Source: Trichodelitschia bisporula
Taxonomy: Eukaryota > Ascomycota > Dothideomycetes > Phaeotrichales > Phaeotrichaceae
Length of the DNA stretch: 64,000 nt
Assembly (NCBI GenBank): GCA_010356995.1
Contig: ML996702.1
Coordinates: forward strand, 267,013 to 331,012
Direction: 5' to 3'
Shown: in pieces, positions 55,657 to 64,000 of the stretch
Position numbering within the stretch: position 1 is the first letter of the stretch
Layout: each line of letters starts with the position of its first letter
Translations under genes and position numbers: made by a program
The notes under the pieces: generated by a model
The model's database searches: none
Seen by the model: only the letters and a program-made list of their open reading frames with translations
Told to the model about the DNA's origin: nothing

Positions 55657-58198
55657 ATGGCCGAAGTCGACATGTCTGTCAGTTTTGGGGCTGAGCTGAA
55701 GGTACCGTTGTCAACAAGAAGACTCCTCCGTAACCGCTGCTAATATCGTGGAGTAGGACGGATTCAAGCCGGTGAATTCATGGGTTCGTCCCCTCTATTC
55801 TGGTGGTTCTTGGTCTTCTGAGCATTATCGGCATTGTTCAGGGACCGCCCTCGGACAGCTGGACTGGAGGCTAACGGCGCTCGAATAGGTCTCCGGCGGC
55901 ATTGCGTGGCTCGACGACATTCAGCAGTTCTATAGGGAGCGCAGCACAATAGAAAAGGAATATGCGACCAAACTCAATGCTTTAGCAAAGCGCTATTTCG
56001 AGAAGAAGGCGAAGAAGGCGAGTGCATTGAGCGTCGGTGAGAACCCAGTCGTCACGCCGGGTTCTTTGGAGAGGCAAGCATGTGCATGCGGAGATGCTTC
56101 CAGCAGCTAACCTATGTCTTAGTGCGTCAATGTCCACCTGGACCACGCAGCTCAACACCCTGGAGCAACGAGCCGCCGAGCATGACAAGTTTGCGACCCA
56201 ACTCGTCACCAGCCTTGCCGACCCCCTGAAGGTCCTAGCCGCCCGGTATGAGGAACTGCGCAAACTCCACGTGGACTATGCCGGCAAGCTAGAGAAGGAG
56301 AGGGACGGTTCTTATGGGGAGCTCCGGAAGATGAAAGGCAAATACGACACAGTCTGTCAGGAGGTTGAGAACCGGCGGAAAAAGATCGACGGCGCATTTG
56401 ACGGCGGCAGGTCGAAGGCGCAGATAGCCTACCAACAACAGTTGGCTGAGATGCACAATGTCAAGGTATTTGCGCGCGGTCCCTTGTTGTCAATTGCTGA
56501 TAATCTAGAATACGTACATAATCACCATCAACGTTACGAACAAGCAAAAGGAAAAGTACTATCATGAATACGTTCCTGAACTGCTTGATGTAAGGCTACC
56601 TCTCTTGATTCCTGAATATCACGCGCTTACACACGGCAGAGCATGCAGGACCTTAATGAAACCCGAATCTCCACATTGAACGCTGTCTGGTCCTTAGGCG
56701 CCCAAATCGAGACTTCAATGCTCGGCCACAGTACAGATCTGCTCAACCACCTGTCATCCGAGATTCCTCGGAACAAGCCAGTCCTTGACTCCATGATGTT
56801 TGTGCGCCACAATGCCGCAAACTGGCAGGAGCCTCCAGACATGGCCTTTGAAGCCAGTCCTGTGTGGTTGGACGACGACAATATTGCCGCCGACGATGCC
56901 GCGAAGACCTTCCTGCGTAACGTTCTACTTAAGAGCAAAGGCCAGCTCTCCGAGCTAAGAACAGAAGAGAGTACGAAAAAGCGAGAGGTGGAGGGTGCGC
57001 GTCGAGTGCGAAAGAGTGTGCGCGAAGGCAAGGACAAGCGAGATGAAGTGGAGCTTGTACGGGCGATATTCAGCCTACAAGAGGCGTTGCACGAGGTTGA
57101 ACGCCGCAAGGTCACTGTTGAAGTGGAAATTTCGACTATCACTTCCGCCGTCGGGGACGTCAGCATTGGCGCACGGAACCACAATTTCAAATCGGAGACC
57201 TTCAAGATCCCCACCAACTGCGACTACTGCGGCGAGCGAATCTGGGGTATCAATGCCAAGGGGTTCAATTGTCGCGCCTGCGGCTTCACTTGCCACAGCA
57301 AGTGTGAAATGAAGGTTCCCGCAGACTGCCCGGGAGATCAAAACAAGGAAGAAAAGAAGAGGCTTAAGGTCGAGCGGCAAGCTGCTGCACATGTGGCTAC
57401 AGCAACTGTCCCCACCTCTGATTCGGCCAGTGATATGCCTCGAATGAGTCGCAGCGATACGATGAACACGCTAAGCTCTGGCTTCTCAGCCACAGGAGGG
57501 CACAGGTCCATGTCTGGAAGCGCGTCTGTTGCAGCGGAAGAAGAGCCTAAGCCGACTGCGAAACCTGTCGCTGGTCGTAGGCGTATTGCTGCGCCTCCAC
57601 CAGCGCAGTATGTCAGCGACGCGACGAATGGGTCCTCCGAAGCGGCTAAACCGCGTGAACGAGAGTTGAGGGGGCGCATGCGGTACCCATATCAGCAAAA
57701 CGGCGAGGGCGAGATAAGCGTAGAGGATGGGAAGGAGGTCACCATCCTCGAACCAGATGGTAAGGCGCCCTTTATGTCGTTAGAATGCACTGACATTGCT
57801 CCGTAGACGGCTCAGGCTGGATGAAGGTCCGGTTCTACCTCAACGAAGGCCTCGTCCCGGCCTCTTACGTCGAGATCATAACCAGCAGTGCACCTACACT
57901 CTCTGCCAACCGCCCGGGCTCCACACACTCAAATTCCTCGATCTCGATTTCAGGGAGCATGCACGCCCTCGGTGGCAAGAAGAAGGGACCCGTAGTGGCA
58001 CCCAAGCGCGGAGCTAAGAAGCTCAAGTACGTGGAGGCGCTCTACAGCTACGAGGCGCGGTCGGATGCGGAGCACGACATGGTCGAAGGCGAGCGGTTCG
58101 TGCTGATCAGCAAGGACTCTGGAGATGGATGGGCCGAAGTTGAGAAAGGAGGCGTAGTAAAGAGCGTGCCGGCGAACTACATTCACGAAGTCGCGTAA
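55657..58198 (+). CDS. BZZ1: F-BAR, C1 and double-SH3 protein Bzz1
   Basis: Predicted 730 aa from seven exons: 55657-55701, 55757-55783, 55889-56073, 56123-56465, 56509-56589, 56640-57759 and 57807-58198. The N-terminal F-BAR domain starts FGAELKDGFKPVNSWVSGGI and includes FYRERSTIEKEYATKLNALA, TWTTQLNTLEQRAAEHDKF and INVTNKQKEKYYHEYVPELLD. A C1-type zinc-binding domain follows (about 407-456: HNFKSETFKIPTNCDYCGER and the CXXC...HSKC ligands), then two SH3 domains (about 570-630 and 674-730). This order matches Bzz1/Toca-type activators of actin polymerisation through WASP at endocytic sites. The third intron has a GC donor (GCAAGC, 56074) and TTAG acceptor; only it restores TPGSLESASM. Confidence 0.95.
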
Positions 58199-59010
58199 AT
58201 AGGGTTAGGGACGTGGTCCGTGTTATGACTGCTATTTGGCGTCTGATTCGGTGTTGGGGGGCTGGCTGGGTGCTTATGCGGGTTTGGACAGCATCTTGCA
58301 TTTCGTCGGGGAAGGCGGTGGGTTGTTGACTTAACGCTGGGCTATGACATAGAGCTCTTTGGGTTATGAGCCAGAGTCAGTGACGACGTTACTGCTTAGG
58401 AGGCAGTGTCCATTGAAGGATCGCATGAGACCTTGCGCAGACTGCGCAGAAGTGGGCGATTTGCTCTGATAGTGATGACTGTATGCTACGGGCCGTTACA
58501 TCGATGTCCAACAAACCTCGAAGACGCTTTAGGCGCGATCAGCGATGTCTTATTCTTTGACGAGGCTGAGTCCAACATGCCTGTGAAACGGAAGCCAAGG
58601 ATCCGTACCTTGGCGAGTAGATCGATGCTACAACCTGTCGTCATTGACCCGCCACTAAACATAAGCGGGAAGTATGCGCCATTCACAACTTGCCGATGCG
58701 AGGCTGCGGGGAAATCGGGCGGGTATCGGATCTGATCGGCTTCTCCTTCGATTCTTCGCCATGTTGGTGATGACGAGCTAGCCTCTGCTACACCAAACAT
58801 GACGCCGAGGTAGCAGTACATCGCATCATGGATGACGCTCACATTCTCTGCTTTTGGAGACGCTGGGACTGTCAATCAGAACTACAGAGATGACGTTGTG
58901 CGGTTATAGATTGCCATAAAAGGAGCCTACAGCTGAAGCTATTAGATCACAAACACAGCTCATCTCCAAACCACTTCGATACTCTTTCATCTTCTACTAT
59001 CAGCATCACA
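58199..59010. other. intergenic region before the small His/Gln-rich gene
   Basis: 812 bp without a supportable gene. The last 60 bp (CATCTCCAAACC..., then CATCACA before the ATG) is leader-like. Confidence 0.45.
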
Positions 59011-59324
59011 ATGAACAATATGCAAGGTAGCAGCGGAATGCCCGGCGACACGCACACTCAGAACACCAACATGGGCCAGAAGGCCGAGGGCATGATGGGT
59101 CATGAACATCATGATCAGGTCAGTCTCACTCTGTCGAACAACTCCTCCTTGAGTCGACTAACGCTTTAACTCAGTCCACAAACCAGTCTCACGCCAAGGG
59201 TGGAGGTGCTGCATCCATCGTGCCACAGAAGATCCAGGAGAAGCTGCCAGAGAAGATCGAGCGCGCAGTGCCGAATGCTATCCACGATACGGGCGACACC
59301 GGGGGCCTGCACAGGAAGCAGTAG
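59011..59324 (+). CDS. small hydrophilic protein (85 aa), stress-protein-like
   Basis: Two exons, 59011-59118 and 59175-59324, give 85 aa. The first is Met/Gly/Gln/His/Asn-rich (NMQGSSGMPGDTHTQNTNMG and HEHHDQ). The second contains KIQEKLPEKIERAVPNAIHD, a likely amphipathic helix with an E-K-L-P-E-K pattern, and ends GDTGGLHRKQ. No signal peptide or transmembrane segment is seen. The composition resembles small hydrophilic, desiccation- or stress-induced fungal proteins, but I know no defined family. The intron uses a GTCAGT donor and CTCAG acceptor; both exon frames are open and the leader looks genuine, which is why I list it. Confidence 0.65.
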
Positions 59325-60315
59325 AGTTTTATTAGTCTACAGTTATCGTCCTCGGAATACGTTGTTTCATAAAGTATGATGATATCGTCAATTGATGCTC
59401 TCCGTGTCAATATCAAAGTGATTCCGGAACCATATGGATGGCCACTCTGTGCCGATTCCATGTAGAAAACGGTGCATCGTGTCGTAGAACCAGAGACCCA
59501 TCATTCCAGTAGACGTTGCTGCAGGCTGCCAGAATCTCTTTGCGAGATAGTACGCGTCTCGCGGTGTGTTGTCCAGCACTGAAGTCGACGGTAGGCCGCC
59601 GGACTGAGTGATAACGCAAAGGAGCCATTACTTTCATAAGCGAGTAATGCTGATCTGGATTAGCACCTATGGTTCTTTCAGCGAGGGTGATCGAGATCTC
59701 GATGAAAAGGCTAGCATTAACGAGTGTGTATGGTTTGGCGTCCTGACCGTGGTTGTAGAAGGGTATCACAGCCCGTCCTCCAGCGAGAGTGCGACTCCGG
59801 TGACTTGGCAACAACCCGCGTCGTCGGACGACAAACACTCAAGCGCCCAACTCATACCGTAGTAGGAACCACAATTTCGACCACCCACCTCTCGATTTCT
59901 ACGCCTATCCCGCTCTCAATACGCGATACGCTAGCAGCAAAGCCTGTTACGTGTGCTTTCGAACCGTTTACCCTTCCGGACCCTCTGCGGCGAACGGAGG
60001 TCCCTCCTAACCGCGCGCCGCTGCAACAAGCTGGCTCCTGCCTGAAGTCCAGAGCCATATTCTGTGGAAATCTATTGACCAACCTTCTCCAAAACTGTGC
60101 AGAGTACACACCAACTCGAAGCGTCTTAACTGAGTTCAAGCGCCCTCACCACCTAGGGCTCGTGTCGAAGCTTCCCTTAGTCCTCCGCAAGGCACTGCCA
60201 TCCAATACCTGTTGTCACCCTTGCTCACGACTGAAGGCGCGCTTACTGCTCCTACCGAGCCCCCTTCGTCTACAACCTCTCTACCCCGCCTGTGTCCCGG
60301 ACACGCCCAGACAAC
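59325..60315. other. intergenic region, possible minus-strand ORF
   Basis: 991 bp. On the minus strand, 59838-59413 is open for 141 codons (including KPYTLVNASLFIEISITLAE). In a second frame, 59610-59388 encodes protein-like sequence (YYLAKRFWQPAATSTGMMGL, then WFYDTMHRFLHGIGTEWPS). Either may be a fragment of a small gene, but no start and splice set was convincing. The right 300 bp is probably leader for the next gene. Confidence 0.35.
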
Positions 60316-61149
60316 ATGAACAGCTATACCAACTTCATAGATCAGCCCGGCGGCGCCGCACGTCAAGCACCACAACCCCAGCAAGCCCCACAGATGAACG
60401 GCTTAAGCGGGCAGCGACACTGGCCCGACCTAGGCGCGCAGATGGACATGAACGTACTGTGGGATTACATCAACAGCCTGGCGCAGATGCACGAGGGCAT
60501 CCGGGCGCAAACGCAGACGGTACTCAGCGGCGTGCAGCAAATCCAGGCGCGCGCGGCGCAGGACGGCTCGGATTCCAATGTGCAGCAGGTTAATGGAGCG
60601 CTGAACGGTACGTTCGCGGGCTCGGGGCATGCTGAGGCTGACGGGGCTGAAGCTGTGGGGGTTACGCCTCAAGCGACCGAGATTGCGCGACTCCAGAGCG
60701 AACTCGCGAATGCGCAGGCGACTATCACGGCTCTTCAGGCGCGCGACAGTAGCCTCACCAATCTGCTTAACGACTATGAACAGCATGTTACCGCCATCTT
60801 GGAAAAACTCCGCCCGTACGCGCACCAGCAGCAGCAGGCGTCGATTATGCAGAAGGCGCACTATCTGAAGCTCATCGAGGACGAGCGGCAGCAGAACCTG
60901 GAGTTGCGGTTGGAGCAGCAGCGCTGGCAGGCTGGGTTGGGCAATGTCGCGGAGAACTTACGGCTGGCATTGAAGGCGCAGGCGGATGCAGAGCTGCCGT
61001 ATGTCAAGAAGATTGCTTCTCTAAAGGCGGAGAATCGGACACTGAGGCGGCTGTGCAACCTTCCGCCGATGGAGGACAGTGACGATGACGATGAGGAGGA
61101 ACCGAATGGGCATGACGATATGCATGGTCAAGAGCATCGCCTCTGTTGA
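60316..61149 (+). CDS. conserved coiled-coil protein (277 aa), function unknown
   Basis: One intronless frame from ATG 60316 to a stop at 61149. An in-frame upstream codon run exists but MNSYTNFIDQPGG is a natural start. A Gln/Pro-rich N-terminus (about 1-35) leads to WPDLGAQMDMNVLWDYINSL, a helical segment. Predicted coiled coils follow at about 120-165 (ATEIARLQSELANAQATITAL) and 180-250 (HYLKLIEDERQQNLELRLEQ and on). Near the C-terminus is LPYVKKIASLKAENRTLRRL, followed by CNLPPMED and an acidic tail DSDDDDEEEP. From memory the KIASLKAENRTLR-x-LC-x-LPP element recurs in ascomycete proteins without a named function. No membrane or signal segments. Confidence 0.8.
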   Translation: MNSYTNFIDQPGGAARQAPQPQQAPQMNGLSGQRHWPDLGAQMDMNVLWDYINSLAQMHEGIRAQTQTVLSGVQQIQARAAQDGSDSNVQQVNGALNGTFAGSGHAEADGAEAVGVTPQATEIARLQSELANAQATITALQARDSSLTNLLNDYEQHVTAILEKLRPYAHQQQQASIMQKAHYLKLIEDERQQNLELRLEQQRWQAGLGNVAENLRLALKAQADAELPYVKKIASLKAENRTLRRLCNLPPMEDSDDDDEEEPNGHDDMHGQEHRLC

Positions 61150-61766
61150 TATCTTGAGTTTTGGCGAACGGGTCAAATCTGGAGCTGGCGTTGGTGGTTT
61201 GAAGGGAATGATCATCGCGGCATGGGAGGTTGGAAGACAGATTACCCACGGTTTACGCTGGAGTTTGTGTTTTGAGCGTCCTTATCTCGAGGTTTCTATG
61301 CACACATGCCGGAGAATGGATCCTGAATCTGTATACTCTTCTTGCACAGGTACGTGGATGAACAGCCTGCGGTTCACAACAGTGGGCTCGGACTGAGAAG
61401 CATCAAACTTAACTGGATCTTCACCCAACGCACGCAATCGAGTCGTTCTCCCGTTCCCTAGTGGCATTGTGCCTTGGTATTTGAACTGAATGTTGCCATA
61501 AATCGCATTTGCCCTCCCATATGTACAACATCAAGATGTTTCCATCAACCTTGAACCGGCATCTCAGCCCCAAGATCATGATATGCCAGGTTGCATCGCG
61601 TCTGCCGCCAGAGTCTATCTCTACCGGAATGCGAGTTTCGAAGGGGTATACCGCCCATCCCCGGTCCTCCAGCCCCATAAACACCTTTGCTAGCAAAACA
61701 AACCCTTATGCCCACCGGAACTCCACGCGATAGCCGATCAAATGCCCAAACTCCATCTCATCCTCC
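61150..61766. other. convergent intergenic region
   Basis: 617 bp between the ends of the coiled-coil gene (plus) and the small membrane protein gene (minus). No further gene or repeat is recognised. Confidence 0.45.
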
Positions 61767-62159
61767 TCAAATGATGTCTCCAGGAACCGGCGGCAGGGGC
61801 TTGTCAGGCAGCGGCCGTTCGGGCAAGGGTTTTGTGCTGCGGCCGAAATCGATGCTGTCGTCGCGATAGACTTCCTCCTCCTCATCCTCTTCTAACAGCT
61901 CTTCCTCCTCTTCGCGCGACAGACGCACATAGCGCCCATTGCCGCTTGTTTTGTATGGGAACCGGCGGCGCGGGGTTTGGCCTCGTAGTCGGCTCCTGGC
62001 ACGCAAGGGAAGCTCACCGCGGGCGTATAGCGCGTAAGCAGCGGGGAGCACGCGGTAAAGGATGTAGATGAGGACGATGGCAGCGAAGATGGCGAAAAGG
62101 CGTAGCGCGGTCCAAGCCGGAGAATTGGAGTTCTGCTCTTCGGGGGAGGGATCGTTCAT
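61767..62159 (-). CDS. small single-pass membrane protein (130 aa)
   Basis: Frame of 130 codons from ATG at 62159. Residues 1-14 are polar; about 15-38 (AWTALRLFAIFAAIVLIYIL and on) form one hydrophobic helix. This is followed by a basic stretch (RGELPLRARSRLRGQTPRRR), an acidic run (SREEEEELLEEDEEEEVYRD) and a Pro-rich tail (PLPERPLPDKPLPPVPG) that could be an SH3 ligand. Basic residues after the helix predict a cytosolic C-terminus. An upstream in-frame ATG at 62357 would give a 196-aa form, but the segment between looks non-coding. I do not recognise a family. Confidence 0.6.
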   Translation of the reverse strand: MNDPSPEEQNSNSPAWTALRLFAIFAAIVLIYILYRVLPAAYALYARGELPLRARSRLRGQTPRRRFPYKTSGNGRYVRLSREEEEELLEEDEEEEVYRDDSIDFGRSTKPLPERPLPDKPLPPVPGDII

Positions 62160-63512
62160 GGCTATCTGGATAGGGGGGAGGAAGCGGGGGTCCAATGCGG
62201 AGAATTGATGAGCTGTGGCAAAGGTGAGGGCAAGGCCCGGAGGAGCGGCGCAAGAAGTGGGATTTCGCACAGGCGGGGTTCCTGGGGTAATGTGGAAGAA
62301 TAGAGTTTTGGCGATCGAGGTGGTGCGCTGAACAATGGATGTTGGATGTACTGACACGCAAAGGCTGACGCTTCACGCTTCTCTCCACAAAGCGGCCAAG
62401 CTCCCTGGCACGCCTGGCTTCTCCGCGCTCCCTTTGCCCCCCTTGCTCCTTCCGGCGGGCTGGTTGAGCCGCGACCGGCCGCCCGGCTCCGGAAAAACTT
62501 CCGCACCACGTGCTTTTTATCACGTGAGGACGTGTTCATGGTGATGCCCTCAACTTTCAACTTCCCTCTGACAGCTTCTTGCCGTCAACTTGTTATCTGA
62601 TCACGTTGCGGATAGTCTGACAACCCCGCGCTATATAGCTAACAGCATCTTATCACCGTATCGAACGGTTCTCCACTGCGTCGCCTAAGTCGAAGTGCAC
62701 AGTGGTTCTCGTTGCAACACTACTAGTGAATCGGCTTCATCACTGACATCTTCATCTTGGCTGCCATCATTTTCGTTGCTAGATGGAGCGGTAGAATCAC
62801 AAGGCTTTGGCCTGCGCTACCGTCTCTACGTAAGGTAAATGTAGCAGGCTCTTGTCTTTCATTAACCATAACTTGCGTGCCGTCCGTCCACGCCTCAATT
62901 GCAGGACGCAGAACCGTCCCATGATCAGAATGCAATTATCCAAGCACAGGCAAATGCGTTGAGACTGGGCAGTCATTGTCAGCAGAATGACACTAGGTGC
63001 GTCCAACCGTTTAAGTACGGTCTGGACAACGCTCCGGAGGGAATCAAGTCCATCCGCCGACACTATCAGATCTGCCCTCTGCCAGGGGTCACCACGATTC
63101 ATATATTGCAGATCCCGCAAAGTCGTCTCCTTTCGGTCCTAGATCGATCACTCCGTTGGGCGCCGGGTCCATTTTGCTGCATCTTCATTTAGTCGATCCT
63201 TGTCCCGTTTCGTTCTCTCTCTAGCCCTCAAAGCGACAGCCTCGCGAACAAGTCGTAGAAGGGCATTAAGCGAAAACGGATGCGTTCGCCAATATATTTC
63301 CGGTTGTGCTCATTACCCAGCAGACTCGACCGGGAACGAAGCTGTCAACGGGCTTGACGGGTCTGGTCTCTCATATTGCTCATCTTAGGAATGCTTTTAT
63401 CATGCGCACCACCCGCACTCTGCGCGCCTTTCTCCAGGGCACCCTCATTTGCATATTGTCGTTCACTAGTAGCCTACGGGTCTGACTTTTCCGACTTTCG
63501 GCCGCTTCAGAC
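62160..63512. other. 1.35-kb intergenic region
   Basis: No supported gene. Minus-strand open sequence near 63120-62797 (DPWQRADLIVSADGLDSLRS, then VILLTMTAQSQ) and 62935-62723 looks partly protein-like but has no coherent model. A CTATATAGC sequence lies at about 62631. The region just before 63513 is probably the cutinase promoter. Confidence 0.4.
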
Positions 63513-64000
63513 ATGCGGAACTCAATCATCGCCATCGGCTTGTTTGCAAGCGCTGTGTTCGCAGCCCCCAATGCAGCTCCAGTCCCGCAAGGCAAGGGCC
63601 TTGGCGGTTGCAAGAAGGTCACATTGATTTTTGCCCGCGGTACGACTGAAATGGGCACCATGGGTTCCACCGTCGGTATGTGAGCCTTGGGTTTGACTTG
63701 CGGTGTATTTCAGAGCGTCCTGGGCTCTCCATGGCGCTGTTCCACTCAAACTCATTTTGCTGACCTTTGTTACAAGGCCCGGCACTGCAAAGAGCGTTGG
63801 AGGGCAAGTTCCCAGGCCAGGTCAAGGCTGAAGGCGTGAAATATCCCGCCGACATGGGCGGCGCCGTGTCGGGTGCCATCAACCCCTCAGGCTCGGAAGG
63901 TGCAAAGCAAATGGCAAAGATGGCTAAAGAGGCCCTCGCGGCCTGCCCCGATACCAAGATCATATTGAGCGGCTACTCTCAGGGCGCGGAGCAGGTGCAT
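63513..64000 (+). CDS. secreted cutinase-family esterase, 3-prime truncated by window end
   Basis: Two exons are visible: 63513-63675 and 63777 to the window edge, with a 101-nt intron (GTATGT...ACAAG). The N-terminus MRNSIIAIGLFASAVFAAP is a signal peptide. The mature part has GGCKKVTLIFARGTTEMGTMG, the cutinase oxyanion region, then VGPALQRALEGKFPGQV and the nucleophile elbow LSGYSQGAEQV with catalytic Ser at about residue 122. The expected catalytic Asp and His, and the last disulfide Cys, lie beyond the window. Cutinase-family enzymes hydrolyse cutin or short ester bonds such as acetyl groups; the exact substrate cannot be told from this part. Extracellular location is inferred from the signal peptide. 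Confidence 0.93.

Noticed and set aside
1-64000. CRISPR arrays, rRNA operons or bacterial gene clusters
   Set aside because: None seen; genes have spliceosomal introns and eukaryotic families throughout.

Overview
The window looks like a nuclear contig from a filamentous ascomycete (Pezizomycotina). Genes are GC-rich and carry many 42-66 nt introns with GT(A/G)NGT-type donors. The content includes an alpha-factor-type pheromone receptor (STE2), F-BAR and BAR actin-patch proteins of the Bzz1 and Rvs167 types, an ESCRT-I Vps23 and a secreted cutinase. I cannot place it below subphylum; a dothideomycete is only a guess. No bacterial operons, CRISPR arrays, rRNA genes or convincing tRNA genes were seen.

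Left part (1-24.7 kb). The first 5.5 kb has no supportable gene. Then follow a disordered conserved fungal protein (minus), a U-box cyclophilin (PPIL2/Cyp8), the mitotic-exit phosphatase CDC14, spermidine synthase, VPS23 (minus), mitochondrial cysteine desulfurase NFS1 (minus), RVS167, the V-ATPase proteolipid VMA3 and the tRNA isopentenyltransferase MOD5. The gap between the cyclophilin and CDC14 holds a roughly 254-nt foldback with 96-nt arms.

Middle (24.7-44 kb). A short, nearly intact LTR element (192/191-bp repeats, probable GCATAT target duplication) sits about 54 bp upstream of the STE2 start codon. Then come a DsbA/FrnE-like oxidoreductase (minus), an Hcs1/IGHMBP2-type helicase, a 3-kb gene-free stretch, a 693-aa disordered repeat protein, RPL5 and a 1135-aa LRR protein (Mhp1-like).

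Right part (44-64 kb). About 5.5 kb is nearly gene-free, with one uncertain disordered protein, a tandem duplication, AT-rich hairpins and a perfect 18-bp palindrome. Then follow an acid-ceramidase/NAAA-like hydrolase, a DUF202 membrane protein and the mRNA-export helicase DBP5 (all minus), BZZ1, a small His/Gln-rich protein, a coiled-coil protein, a small membrane protein (minus) and a cutinase cut off by the window end.

Most genes are single-copy housekeeping functions in polyamine, Fe-S, translation, tRNA modification, endocytosis, ESCRT and mRNA-export pathways, and they do not form a metabolic cluster. RVS167, BZZ1 and VPS23 all belong to endocytic membrane traffic, and NFS1/MOD5/RPL5 to tRNA and translation, but they are not adjacent. 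Gene spans run from start codon to stop codon including introns. Splice sites were chosen by reading frame, GT/AG signals and family sequence, not from transcripts.
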